The notes under the pieces are model-generated. The model saw only the letters and a program-made list of their open reading frames with translations, was not told the DNA's origin and searched no databases. Shown here piece by piece: positions 41,764 through 50,436 of a stretch of DNA of 64,000 nt (positions within the stretch are counted from its first letter, which is position 1; every line of letters starts with the position of its first letter). The position numbers and the translations under genes are program-made. The DNA comes from Azotobacter vinelandii CA (GTDB lineage: Bacteria; Pseudomonadota; Gammaproteobacteria; Pseudomonadales; Pseudomonadaceae), in contig NC_021149.1 in the NCBI RefSeq assembly GCF_000380335.1, positions 1 to 64,000 on the forward strand, written 5' to 3'.

Positions 41764-43158
41764 ATGCCCGGTATCTCCCCGGAACAACAGGCCGCAGAAT
41801 GGAAACTATTGCTAGGGCAATTTCCCGCCCCGGTCGTCGCCCAGATCAGGGAGTTGGCCACTACCCACCAGTCCGAACTGCCCGGGTATTTCTATGAGCA
41901 GATGCTGCAGGACGAACAGGCCATGCTCTTCCTCACCCACGAGCAGGTGAAGAGCCGTCTGCACGGCACCCTGCGGCAATGGATCGTCTCGGTATTCTCC
42001 ATGAGCGACGACGATGCCGCGCTGCAGGCGCTGATCGCCCAGCAGAAGCAGATCGGCGAGATCCATGCGCGCATCAAGATCCCCATCCATCTGGTGCTGC
42101 GCGGCGCCCGGCATCTGCGCGAGCGGCTGTTCGTCCTGCTCCGCCAGCGTCCCCTCGATCCCGAACACAAGCTCTTCGGCCAGCGCCTGATCAGCGAAAC
42201 CGTCGACCTGGCCATGGAAATCATGAGCCGGGCCTTCTCCGACGCCTACGACCGCAACTCGCGCAGCGAGGAGGGATACCGGCTGTTCTCGGTGGCGCAG
42301 AACATCGGCATCGAACAGGAGCGCCAGCGTTCCGCCCTGCTCGACTGGGAAAACCACCTGATGTTCGACCTGGCGGTCGGCCAACTCGCCACGCAGTTGC
42401 CCAGGCTGTCCAACTCCGAGTTCGGCCTGTGGTTCCGCCACAAGGGAGCCCATGCCTTCCAGGGTTCGCGGGAAACCGAACTGATCCTGGAGGGCATGCG
42501 GCAGATCGACGAGGTGCTGCTGCCGCTGTTCGGGCAGCCGGCGGCCGGGGCGGACGCGGACCAGCGCCTGCAGAACCTGCGCCTGCTGCGCGAGCAGACC
42601 AAGGGCATCATCTTCCACCTGGACAACCTGTTCGAGCAGGCCAATGTCCTGGAGAGCGGCCGCGATGTGCTGACGCACATGCTCAACCGCAAGTTCCTGC
42701 CGGTGATCCTGGCCAAGGAAGTGGCCTATGCGCGGCAGAACGAGCGCTCCTTCGCCGTGCTGGCCGTGGACATCGACCGCTTCAAGCACATCAACGACGA
42801 ATTCGGCCACGAGGCCGGCGACGTGGTCCTGCAGCAGCTCGCCTCCCTGCTCAGCAACCATTGCCGCGGCGGCGACTACGTGTTCCGCATGGGCGGCGAG
42901 GAGTTTCTCGTGCTGCTGGTCGACGTCACCCAGGCGCATGCGCTCGGGGTGGCCGAGAAGCTGCGCCAGCAGGCTGCGCAGGAGCGCTTCCGCCTGCCGG
43001 GCGAGCAGGACCTGCAACTGACCGTGAGCATCGGCGTGGCCCTGCACGACGGCCATCCGGATTATCAGCACCTGCTGCGCCAGGCCGACCGGGCGCTGTA
43101 CGAGGCCAAGCACGGCGGACGCAACCAGGTGGTGCTGGCCCGGAAGCTGGATGGCTGA
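41764..43158 (+). CDS. dosC: Globin-coupled oxygen-sensing diguanylate cyclase (DosC/YddV-like)
   Basis: A 464-aa cytosolic heme sensor. The start ATG 41764 follows AGGA by 6 bp; the upstream ATG 41740 has no ribosome site. Residues about 1-155 are a sensor globin with the proximal His101 ([10 protein letters not shown]), distal Tyr44 and Leu57 as in E. coli DosC. A middle signalling domain carries [13 protein letters not shown]. The GGDEF domain has GGEEF (377-381) with I-site RGGD (368-371). Oxygen binding should tune c-di-GMP synthesis. A partner phosphodiesterase gene (dosP) is not adjacent. Confidence 0.9.
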   Translation: MPGISPEQQAAEWKLLLGQFPAPVVAQIRELATTHQSELPGYFYEQMLQDEQAMLFLTHEQVKSRLHGTLRQWIVSVFSMSDDDAALQALIAQQKQIGEIHARIKIPIHLVLRGARHLRERLFVLLRQRPLDPEHKLFGQRLISETVDLAMEIMSRAFSDAYDRNSRSEEGYRLFSVAQNIGIEQERQRSALLDWENHLMFDLAVGQLATQLPRLSNSEFGLWFRHKGAHAFQGSRETELILEGMRQIDEVLLPLFGQPAAGADADQRLQNLRLLREQTKGIIFHLDNLFEQANVLESGRDVLTHMLNRKFLPVILAKEVAYARQNERSFAVLAVDIDRFKHINDEFGHEAGDVVLQQLASLLSNHCRGGDYVFRMGGEEFLVLLVDVTQAHALGVAEKLRQQAAQERFRLPGEQDLQLTVSIGVALHDGHPDYQHLLRQADRALYEAKHGGRNQVVLARKLDG

Positions 43159-43162
43159 AAAG

Positions 43163-43188
43163 AAAAACCCGGGCGGACCCGGGTTTTT
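43163..43188. terminator. Bidirectional intrinsic terminator
   Basis: A perfect 11-bp stem AAAAACCCGGG / CCCGGGTTTTT with a CGGA loop lies 5 bp after the globin-cyclase stop and 18 bp before the convergent Tim44 gene's stop. The A-run and T-run make it terminate from both sides. Confidence 0.9.
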
Positions 43189-43205
43189 CGTCGCAGGGAT
43201 GTGGA

Positions 43206-44060
43206 TCAGCCGTTCTGGCGGATGCCCGCGATCAGCCAGGGCTGGTTCTCGCCCTGACGGCGCTCCATGCGCCAACTCTCGCTGAAGGTCTCGCCCTGCT
43301 CGAAGCGGGAGCTCTTCGACACGCCGCTGAAGGTCAGGGTGGCGACGGTCTTGTCGGCCAGATCGTCCACGCCGTCCAGTTGCACCTGCAGGTTGTCGAT
43401 GTAGGTGGACTGGAAACCGTCGCCCAGCTCGGCGCGTTCCTTGCGAATGAACTCGAGCATCTGCGGGGTGACGAATTCGGCGATCTTGTCCAGCTCGTTG
43501 GCGTCCCAGTGCTGTTGCAGGGCCGTGAAATGCTGGCGCGCGGCCTCCAGGAAGCGTTGCTCGTTGAACCAGGCCGGCGCCTGGATCGGTGCGCGCCGCT
43601 GGGCGGCGCCCGTTGCGGCCGGACGCGGCTGGGCCGGCGTTTCCCGCTGCATCGGCGCGTGGCCGGCCACGGCCGGATGCAGCTTGCGCCGGCGGGCGAC
43701 GATCAGGCGGTACACCAGGAAGGCGATCAGCGCGAGGATCAGGATGTCGAGCAACTGGATGCCATCGAAGCCGTCGCCCATGAACATCGAGGCGAGCAGG
43801 CCGCCGGCGGCGATGCCGGCCAGCGGACCGAGCCAGCGCGAGGCGCCGCTGGCCGGACGGGCGGGCGCCGGCGCGGCCGCGTTCGGCGCCGTGGCGGTGC
43901 TGCCGGCCGGCTGTTGCGGCTGGGCCTGGCGCATCTGGCTGCTCTGGTGGCTCGGTGCGCTGCCGGATGACTTGCCGCCGCCGAAACGCTTGGCGTTGGC
44001 GTCGAGGCTGAGGGTCATGGCCACACAACAGGCCATGAAAATACTGAGAAAACGACGCAT
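43206..44060 (-). CDS. Tim44-like domain membrane protein
   Basis: A 284-aa protein from ATG 44060 (MRRFLSIFMACCVAMTLSL, a signal-like helix). An Ala/Pro/Gln-rich segment (about 35-75) and a glycine-rich TM region (LGPLAGIAAGGLLASMFMG, then LDILILALIAFLVYRLIVARRRK) follow. The C-terminal domain (about 155-284; EQRFLEAARQHFTALQQHWDANELDKIAEFVTPQMLEFI) matches the bacterial Tim44/TPR-like fold. Function in pseudomonads unknown. An upstream extension to 44123 lacks a ribosome site. Confidence 0.75.
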   Translation of the reverse strand: MRRFLSIFMACCVAMTLSLDANAKRFGGGKSSGSAPSHQSSQMRQAQPQQPAGSTATAPNAAAPAPARPASGASRWLGPLAGIAAGGLLASMFMGDGFDGIQLLDILILALIAFLVYRLIVARRRKLHPAVAGHAPMQRETPAQPRPAATGAAQRRAPIQAPAWFNEQRFLEAARQHFTALQQHWDANELDKIAEFVTPQMLEFIRKERAELGDGFQSTYIDNLQVQLDGVDDLADKTVATLTFSGVSKSSRFEQGETFSESWRMERRQGENQPWLIAGIRQNG

Positions 44061-44212
44061 GTGGGAATTCCCGTAGTTGAAGTCACGCAATTCATCTTGC
44101 CCAGCGGTGCCGGGGCCTGTCATTCATTATTTCCCAACCGGGAGCCGATCGCGGCCGGACACCGGGTTCGCGCCCAGGAAAAATGTTTCGAGCTTTTGCA
44201 CCGGGGACCGGC

Positions 44213-44779
44213 TCAAGGCCGCAGCAGGCAGGCCAGCGGCAGGCTGTGCAGGCGCCGACGCAGGTAGACGCGCAGCGCCGCTTCGTCCTCCCGGCGATGG
44301 CGCAGCCAGTGGGCGAAGGTGCACAGATAGACGGCGCTGAGCGCGCATTCCTCGCCGATGCGCGCAAGCCAGGCGTCGCTCCGTCCGGCCGCCTCGCGCC
44401 ACCACTGCACCGTGCGGCTGATGCGCATCAGCCCCTGCGCCTGCAGGTGGATATGGCCGGGTTCGAGCTTGTAGCACAGCATCTCCCCGGTCAGGGCCCG
44501 GTGCGGGGCCAGCGCGGCGAACCAGGCCACCAGCAGTTCCTCCAACCGGCCGGCGGGCGTCATCGCCGCCAAGTCGGCGTCCCGGGCCCGGGCGAGCAGG
44601 GCGGCGTCGGCCCGGTCGAACCAAGCCTCCACCAGGGCATCCTTGTCCCGGTAGTGGCGGGCGATCTCGTCCAGCCCGATATCCAGCGTGGCGGCCACGT
44701 CGAACAGGCGCAGACGTTCCCAGCCGCTGCGCTCGGCGATCTGCAGGGCGGTATCGAGAATCTGCGCGGCACTCGTCAT
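44213..44779 (-). CDS. TetR family transcriptional regulator
   Basis: A 188-aa protein from ATG 44779, with GGAGG 7 bp upstream. The N-terminal helix-turn-helix (about 20-48, ERLRLFDVAATLDIGLDEIARHYRDKDAL) matches TetR regulators. The C-terminal ligand domain is not recognised and has no sequence cue to its ligand. It lies divergent from the binding-protein/GTPase/ABC operon across a 310-bp gap that holds a 24-bp palindrome, so it is likely the local regulator of that operon. Confidence 0.85.
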   Translation of the reverse strand: MTSAAQILDTALQIAERSGWERLRLFDVAATLDIGLDEIARHYRDKDALVEAWFDRADAALLARARDADLAAMTPAGRLEELLVAWFAALAPHRALTGEMLCYKLEPGHIHLQAQGLMRISRTVQWWREAAGRSDAWLARIGEECALSAVYLCTFAHWLRHRREDEAALRVYLRRRLHSLPLACLLRP

Positions 44780-44981
44780 GAACTCACCTCCGTCTTCCAG
44801 TATGGCCGCTTCCGCAACGGCCGGCGGTGGCGGCGACCGGTGGCGGAGCGCGCTTGGGCAGAGCCGCAGGCATGCCTTGCGGCTCGCACGGTCCAGTGTT
44901 CCGGTCCGTACATTCGGATACCGATGATGTTCGTTCCGGAATCCACTCCCCGCCGAAGGCCGGCCATTACCTGATCGCGTT

Positions 44982-45005
44982 CGAACAAAAATGGTTTTAT
45001 GTTCG
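44982..45005. promoter_or_regulatory. Palindromic operator candidate for the TetR regulator
   Basis: A 24-bp inverted repeat: left half CGAACAAAAATG, right half GTTTTATGTTCG; arms CGAACA/TGTTCG match perfectly, with AAA/TTT inside, 18 of 24 positions symmetric. It sits between the divergent TetR gene and the binding-protein gene, 85 bp before the latter's ATG. The AT-rich centre stands out from the local GC. Operator function is inferred. Confidence 0.5.
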
Positions 45006-45089
45006 CAAAGGTCCGCTCCAGAGCGCTGCGAGCGGGTGGCATCGGGGTTGCACTGTCCGTTCGGCAACAGCCGGTGATGATCGATACCC

Positions 45090-46118
45090 ATGATGAAATC
45101 AGTCTCTTGCCCGCGTTTCGGTCTGTTTTTGCTGCTGGGGTTGTCCCTGGCCACGGCCCAGGCGCGTCAGCTTACCGATATGAGCGGCCGTACCGAGGAG
45201 ATTCCCGAGCGGCCGCAGCGGGTGTTCCCCGCTGTGACCATGATGACGCCGGTGATGGCCGCCCTGGCGCCGGAACTGATGACCGGGCTGGCGTTTCGCC
45301 TGGCTCCGGGCGCCGAGGCCTTCCTGCCGGCCGGGGTGGCCGGGTTGCCCGTGGTTCCGGTGCTGGAGGACATGAACGCCGAGGCCATCCTGGTCATGCG
45401 TCCGGACCTGGCGATCGGCTGGAGCGGCGCCGGTCCCCTGATGCGGCGCACCGAGACGCTGATGCAGCGTCTGCGGATTCCGGCGCTGTTCTACAAGGGC
45501 GAACGCCTCGACGAATACCCGGCGACTTTCCGGGCGCTGGGCGATGCTCTGGGACGGAAGGTGCGCGGCGAGCGACTGGCGCGCTATCTGGAGGACAGCC
45601 AGGTCCGTTTGCGGCAGGCCCTGCGGGATCTGCCGGAAAGCGAACGGCCACGGGTCTACTACGCCGAAAGTCCCGACGGCCTGACCACCCAATGCGACAG
45701 CACCAGCCGCATGGAGGTGATCCGCCTGGCCGGTGGCGTTCCGGCGCTGTCCTGCGCCGACAAGGGGTTCGCCACCAGCAGGGAGGTCGATTTCGAAACC
45801 CTGCTGGAATTGGACCCGGACGTCGTCGTGGCGCGCAATCCGGACAGCGCGGCCCGGCTGCGCGGCGAGCCGCGCTGGCAACTGCTGCGAGCCGTGCGCG
45901 AGGGAAGGGTCTACGGGATTCCCGAACTGCCCTTCAACTGGTTCGACCGGCCGCCCTCCTTCATGCGCGCGCTGGGCGCGCACTGGCTGGCGCGCCTGCT
46001 GCACCCGCGGCGCTTCGACGAGGATATCCGCAGCGAAGCCGTGCGCTTCAACCAGGTGTTCTTCGGCATCGAACCGCCAGCCGCCGCGCTCGATCGACTG
46101 CTGGAGCCGCGCTCATGA
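45090..46118 (+). CDS. Periplasmic metal/cobalamin/siderophore-type binding protein (PF01497-like)
   Basis: A 342-aa exported protein. The signal peptide ends AQA (about residue 25) and is followed by RQLTDMSGRTEEIPERPQRV, the typical N-terminus of class III binding proteins (BtuF, FecB, TroA-like). Later VLEDMNAEAILVMRPDLAIGW and LLELDPDVVVARNP give the helix backbone. The ligand is unknown; no TonB receptor or permease lies nearby. ATG 45090 and 45093 are both possible. Its stop overlaps the next gene (ATGA), and it is the first of four coupled genes. Confidence 0.8.
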   Translation: MMKSVSCPRFGLFLLLGLSLATAQARQLTDMSGRTEEIPERPQRVFPAVTMMTPVMAALAPELMTGLAFRLAPGAEAFLPAGVAGLPVVPVLEDMNAEAILVMRPDLAIGWSGAGPLMRRTETLMQRLRIPALFYKGERLDEYPATFRALGDALGRKVRGERLARYLEDSQVRLRQALRDLPESERPRVYYAESPDGLTTQCDSTSRMEVIRLAGGVPALSCADKGFATSREVDFETLLELDPDVVVARNPDSAARLRGEPRWQLLRAVREGRVYGIPELPFNWFDRPPSFMRALGAHWLARLLHPRRFDEDIRSEAVRFNQVFFGIEPPAAALDRLLEPRS

Positions 46119-47116
46119 TGCTGGCCGAGCAGGTGATCGACGCCGAGGAGCCGGTCTTTCCCGAGGAGGAGTGGGGAGCGACCCGGCGGCTGGACTTCTA
46201 TGGCCAGAACATCCCGCCGCTGGCGCGCGCGATGCGCCGTCTGCTGGCGGAGCATTTCCGTCGCCGGCAGCTGCAGCCGGCCTGGTACGTCACCGGGCCC
46301 TTCGGCAACGAACCCTACCGACAGTTCAGCGAGGTCGAAGACGCCGACGACCTGCCGGCGCTGATCGCCGATGCCGGTCCGCGCGCCTTCGGCCGTCCGG
46401 CCTTCGCCGAGCGCTGGGCCGGGGTCTACGCAGCGCGCCGCCAGGCCGGGCGGCGCGCGGAGTTCGTGCAGGCCGGCCTGTACGATCCGGCCGATATCTT
46501 CCAGACCCACGGCTGTTCCTGCTGGCTGATCCTGGCCGACGAGCAGGAACTGGCCGGACGCCCGCTGCCGACGGCCTGGTGCGATCTGTTCGCGCCCCGC
46601 TACGAGCGCAGCATAGTGCTCAACGGAGATGGCGACCTGCCGGCCCGCCTGTTGCTGGCCAATCTGGCGCACGACCACGGCGCCGCCGCCATGACCGCGC
46701 TGGGCCGCAACACCCGGGCGATCCGCAGCGGCGGCGAGATGGGCCGGGCGGCCGGCAGCCACAGTCCGGAGCGGGCCGCCCTCTACGTGCTGCCCTGGTT
46801 CTGGGCGCGCAACAACATCCACACCCAGCGTACCCGCATCCTCTGGCCGCGCGACGGCGCCTATGTCACGCCACTGGTTTCGCTGGGCCGCCGCGAGCTG
46901 TCGCCCGGCGCGCAGGCCGCGCTCGATTTCCTCGGCGGGCCGCTCTGGGCGGCGACCATGGAAAGCGTGGATTGCGTCGTGGCCGATCCGCGCCATGCCC
47001 GTGCGCCGCTGCCCGGCCCGTTGCGCTGGACTGGCTGGGAGCCGGTTCGCAGCGCCGCCTTGGATGATCTGGTCGCCTCCGCGGCCGCCCATTTCCGTCA
47101 GGGATTCCATGCATGA
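46115..47116 (+). CDS. Periplasmic-binding-protein-like protein without signal peptide
   Basis: A 333-aa protein from ATG 46115 (MMLAEQVIDAEEPVFPEEEW). The middle LPTAWCDLFAPRYERSIVLNGDGDLPARLLLANLAHDHG resembles the PTSWADLxxPxYKGxI region of FbpA-type class II binding proteins, and LYVLPWFWARN... YVTPLVSLGRRELSPGAQAALDFLGG resembles their second lobe. Yet there is no signal peptide, so it probably acts in the cytoplasm. Cys residues C134, C136, C156 could bind metal. It overlaps both neighbours by 4 bp (ATGA), so all four genes are coupled. Function unknown. Confidence 0.65.
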   Translation: MMLAEQVIDAEEPVFPEEEWGATRRLDFYGQNIPPLARAMRRLLAEHFRRRQLQPAWYVTGPFGNEPYRQFSEVEDADDLPALIADAGPRAFGRPAFAERWAGVYAARRQAGRRAEFVQAGLYDPADIFQTHGCSCWLILADEQELAGRPLPTAWCDLFAPRYERSIVLNGDGDLPARLLLANLAHDHGAAAMTALGRNTRAIRSGGEMGRAAGSHSPERAALYVLPWFWARNNIHTQRTRILWPRDGAYVTPLVSLGRRELSPGAQAALDFLGGPLWAATMESVDCVVADPRHARAPLPGPLRWTGWEPVRSAALDDLVASAAAHFRQGFHA

Positions 47117-47835
47117 AACTCATCACCCTCGCCGGACCGCCGTCGTCCGGCAAGACCTCCATCGCCATCCGCACCCTGCAACTGCTGCGCGAGGAGGGCC
47201 TGCGCGCCGGCGTGGTCAAGTTCGACTGCCTGACCGGCCGCGACGGCGAGCGCTACCGGGCCGCCGGACTGCCGGTGCTGAGCGGCATCTCGGGCAATGC
47301 CTGCCCGGACCATTTTTTCGTCAGCAATATCGTGGATTGCGCCGCCTGGGGCCACGAGCAGGGGCTCGATCTGCTGCTCAGCGAGTCGGCGGGGCTGTGC
47401 AACCGCTGCGCGCCGCATATCCGCGGCCTGTACGCGGTCTGCGTGCTGGACAACCTGGCCGGGGTCGATACGCCGTTCAAGATCGGGCCGATGCTGAAGA
47501 CCGCCGATCTGGTGGTCATCACCAAGGCCGATATCGTCAGCCAGGCCGAGCGCGAGGTGTTCGCCCACCGGGTGCGGCAGGTCAACCGCAAGGCGCGCAT
47601 CCTGTTCGCCAACGGCATCACCGGACAGGGCGCCTGGGAGATCGGCCAGCTCTGGCGCGACGCCGCGGAGGACGACGAACTGACGGGCGGGCGGCTGCGC
47701 TTCTCGTTGCCTTCGGCGGTCTGCTCCTATTGTTTCGGACAGACCAAGATCGGCCACGAATTCCAGCGCGGCGTGGTGCGGCGCATCGAGATTCCCGGCC
47801 TCGAAACGGGTGGCGAACAGGAGCAGGCGCAATGA
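47113..47835 (+). CDS. HypB/UreG-like (SIMIBI, G3E) GTPase, metallochaperone candidate
   Basis: A 240-aa P-loop GTPase. Walker A GPPSSGKTS is at residues 8-16, VVKFD (34-38) takes the place of the HypB switch Asp, and TKAD (137-140) is the guanine motif. Between these, NACPDHF (C64, H67) echoes the metal-binding Cys-x-His of HypB/UreG, ESAGLCNRC (C96, C99) and SAVCSYCFG (C204, C207) add two CxxC pairs. Such GTPases deliver Ni or other metals to enzymes. The partner enzyme here is unknown. The gene overlaps both neighbours by 4 bp. Confidence 0.75.
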   Translation: MKLITLAGPPSSGKTSIAIRTLQLLREEGLRAGVVKFDCLTGRDGERYRAAGLPVLSGISGNACPDHFFVSNIVDCAAWGHEQGLDLLLSESAGLCNRCAPHIRGLYAVCVLDNLAGVDTPFKIGPMLKTADLVVITKADIVSQAEREVFAHRVRQVNRKARILFANGITGQGAWEIGQLWRDAAEDDELTGGRLRFSLPSAVCSYCFGQTKIGHEFQRGVVRRIEIPGLETGGEQEQAQ

Positions 47836-48815
47836 ATCCCTTGCTGGACGATCCTTCTCTCGGCGAGTTCTTCCGCCTCAACGGTCTGCCGCAACCGCAG
47901 CCCCACGTCCGGCTGGACGACTACTGGCAGGGCCTGGCCTGGCAGCAGCGGGATCTGGGGGGCTGGACCCTCGACAGCCTGGCCGATGCGCTGGTCAGTT
48001 TCATGGCGGCCCGGAACGATCCGGCCGGCTCCCCGGTACGGCTTTGCAGCCTGCAGATCCTGGCGGGGCAGGCCAAGGACGGGACACCGGAAACCCAGGA
48101 CCTGAATTTCCTGCCGGGCGATGTCGTCTGCATCGTCGGTCCCACGGGCTCCGGCAAGAGCCGCTTGCTGGCGGACATCGAGTGCCTGGCCCAGGGCGAC
48201 ACGCCATCGCGCCGGCGGGTGCTGGTCAACGGGCTGGAGCCCGATCCGGAGTGGCGTTTCTCCAGCGAGGCCCGGCTGGTGGCGCAGATCACCCAGAACA
48301 TGAACTTCGTGATGGATCTGTGCGTGGGCGATTTCCTCTGTCTGCACGCCGAGAGCCGCCGGCTCGACGATCCCCGGGCCGCCGCCGACCGGGTGCTGGC
48401 GGCGGCGGTGGACATGGCCGGCGAACCTTTCGCCGCCGGCACCCCGCTGACCCAGTTGTCCGGCGGCCAGTCGCGGGCGCTGATGATCGCCGATGCCGCC
48501 CTGCTCAGCCCCAAGCCGATCGTGCTGATCGACGAGATCGAGAACGCCGGGGTGGACCGCAACCGGGCGCTGAGACTGTTCGTCGAAAAAGGCAAGATCG
48601 TCCTGCTGTCCACCCACGATCCCCTGTTGGCGCTCTCCGGCAGTCGGCGCCTGGTGATCCGCAACGGCGCCATCGCCAAGGTCGTCGAGGCTTCGCCCGA
48701 GGACCGCCGCTACGCCGAAGAACTGGCACGCCTGGATCGCGGCATGGCCACCCTGCGCGAGGCGATCCGTCGGGGACAGGCGCCGGCCGAGGTGTGGCCC
48801 GGGTTGGGATTCTGA
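47832..48815 (+). CDS. ABC-type ATPase without a cognate permease
   Basis: A 327-aa ABC ATPase. An N-terminal region of about 95 residues of unknown fold precedes the nucleotide domain. Walker A GPTGSGKS is at 103-110, the signature LSGGQ at 209-213 and Walker B VLIDEIE about 230-237, followed by LLSTHDPLLALSG with the switch His. All motifs are intact. No membrane protein gene lies in the operon, so transport is not evident. It overlaps the GTPase stop by 4 bp and ends the operon, converging with the sulfotransferase gene. Confidence 0.8.
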   Translation: MNPLLDDPSLGEFFRLNGLPQPQPHVRLDDYWQGLAWQQRDLGGWTLDSLADALVSFMAARNDPAGSPVRLCSLQILAGQAKDGTPETQDLNFLPGDVVCIVGPTGSGKSRLLADIECLAQGDTPSRRRVLVNGLEPDPEWRFSSEARLVAQITQNMNFVMDLCVGDFLCLHAESRRLDDPRAAADRVLAAAVDMAGEPFAAGTPLTQLSGGQSRALMIADAALLSPKPIVLIDEIENAGVDRNRALRLFVEKGKIVLLSTHDPLLALSGSRRLVIRNGAIAKVVEASPEDRRYAEELARLDRGMATLREAIRRGQAPAEVWPGLGF

Positions 48816-48878
48816 ACAGCGCTCCCGCGGGGCGGGCGCGGACGGAGTCCGGCGCCCCGTCCGCAAGGCCCGCGGCCT

Positions 48879-49601
48879 TCAGTCGGGGGGCGTGTACCCC
48901 AGCAAGCGGTAGTCGTGCGCATACACCTCGCGGATTCTTTTCCGCGTCGCTGCCTTGAATCGCTCGGGTCCGCCGCTCGCGCTCTTGAGCAGCGACTTGT
49001 TCCTGTGCGCCAGTTCGGCCCGGAGGCCGAGCCGTTCGCAGATCCGCGCGAAATCGCCGGGCAGATTTTCATAGCGGCCGACGAAGTCCATGCCGATCTG
49101 CCCGAGTTCGTCGGTCAGGAAGCGCCACTGGGGCACGAAGTGAATCTGCCGTTCGAGGTTTTCCGGACAGAGCCAGGCGTCGACGAAGTCGTCGAAGCCG
49201 TCATAGCGTTCGAGCATTCTCCGCATGGCCTGATCCTGTTCGTACGGGCTGGTGCCGAGCAGGTAGCAATAGGCCGAGTAGGCTCGCTCCAAGGGATCGC
49301 GGACGATGGCGAACTTGAATGCCCGGGCATGGAATTCCGGGAAGACCCGGGCATACCAGTTCAGGCTCCGATGCCCCGGGTCCCAGTCGCCGAACAGCGA
49401 CGCGCAGAGGCTCTTGCCCGCGCATTTGGGCACATGCACGAAGATGCAGTTGTGCCGCTGGAAGGGAGCGGGAAGCGCCAGGGATTTCTTGAAGAAGGTT
49501 TTCTTGAACACTTCGCGTTCGATGGAGGGCAGTTGTCCCAGCAGGTAGTCCTGTTGCTGTTTGTTCAGGTTGCGCCAGAAGAGTCTTCCCAGGAAATTCA
49601 T
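48879..49601 (-). CDS. PAPS-dependent sulfotransferase family protein
   Basis: A 240-aa protein from ATG 49601 (MNFLGRLFWR). The 5'-phosphosulfate-binding motif is FVHVPKCAGKSL (about 54-66), and the 3'-phosphate motif FAIVRDPLERAYSAYCYL follows, as in PF03567-type sulfotransferases acting on carbohydrates. The acceptor is unknown. It lies divergent from cysC, which makes its donor PAPS, so the two probably work as a pair, perhaps sulfating a surface polysaccharide, lipid or Nod-like molecule. The open frame extends to a GTG at 49703 but lacks a ribosome site. Confidence 0.8.
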   Translation of the reverse strand: MNFLGRLFWRNLNKQQQDYLLGQLPSIEREVFKKTFFKKSLALPAPFQRHNCIFVHVPKCAGKSLCASLFGDWDPGHRSLNWYARVFPEFHARAFKFAIVRDPLERAYSAYCYLLGTSPYEQDQAMRRMLERYDGFDDFVDAWLCPENLERQIHFVPQWRFLTDELGQIGMDFVGRYENLPGDFARICERLGLRAELAHRNKSLLKSASGGPERFKAATRKRIREVYAHDYRLLGYTPPD

Positions 49602-49839
49602 AGGTGGTTCCGCGATGCCAGAAAATGTCCGATTGCCCCGGAATCCGGGAATCGCATTCCGGGCGGCGCACTGCCCATGGCGCCGTGCCAAGCCCGGCGC
49701 CACTACAGCACAGGGGCGGGTAAGGATTCGTAAAGTTCGGTAAGACTTCGCGGGCTTTGGGTAAAAGTGGATGAACTCGTCGGGCGAGGGGAGTAACTAG
49801 CCGGCTTATCAGGACAAACCCAGCGGTCTGCACCTACCC

Positions 49840-50436
49840 ATGACAAAGAATCTGAGCTGGCACGCATCGAGCGTCGGCAAGCTGCAGCGAGCCGGCGGCA
49901 AGCGACAGAAACCCTGCATCCTCTGGCTCACCGGCCTGAGCGCAGCGGGCAAGTCGACGATCGCCAATCTTCTGGAGCAGGAGCTGTTTCTGTGCGGTGC
50001 GCACACCTATCTGCTCGACGGCGACAACCTGCGCCACGGCCTGAACCGGGATCTGGGCTTCGCCGATGCCGATCGCCAGGAAAACATCCGTCGGGCGGCG
50101 GAAGTCGCTCACCTGTTCGTCGATGCCGGGATCATCGTCATCGCGGCCTTCATCTCGCCCTTCCGGCGGGATCGCGAACTGGCCAGGCGCCTGGTCGCTC
50201 CCGGCGAATTCCTGGAAATATTCGTCGACACGCCGCTGGAAGAATGCGAACGACGCGATCCGAAGGGCCTGTACAGGAGGGCCAGGTGCGGGCTGATCAG
50301 CCACTTCACCGGCATCGACTCGGCCTACGAGGTTCCGCTCGACCCGGAAATGCGGCTGACCACGCTGGGGTGGACGCCGGCGCAGAATGCCTGCGCGATC
50401 GTCGACTACCTGCGGGAAGGGGGCTACCTGAGATAG
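49840..50436 (+). CDS. cysC: Adenylylsulfate kinase CysC
   Basis: Phosphorylates APS to PAPS, the sulfate donor. The 198-aa product has the P-loop GLSAAGKST (32-40), DGDNLRHGLNRDLGF, the conserved serine in FISPFRRDRE and the C-terminal FTGIDSAYEVPLDPEM. CysC is usually fused to or beside CysN; here it is free and beside a sulfotransferase gene. This is a context for making sulfated products rather than for sulfate assimilation alone. No cysDN in the window. Confidence 0.93.
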   Translation: MTKNLSWHASSVGKLQRAGGKRQKPCILWLTGLSAAGKSTIANLLEQELFLCGAHTYLLDGDNLRHGLNRDLGFADADRQENIRRAAEVAHLFVDAGIIVIAAFISPFRRDRELARRLVAPGEFLEIFVDTPLEECERRDPKGLYRRARCGLISHFTGIDSAYEVPLDPEMRLTTLGWTPAQNACAIVDYLREGGYLR

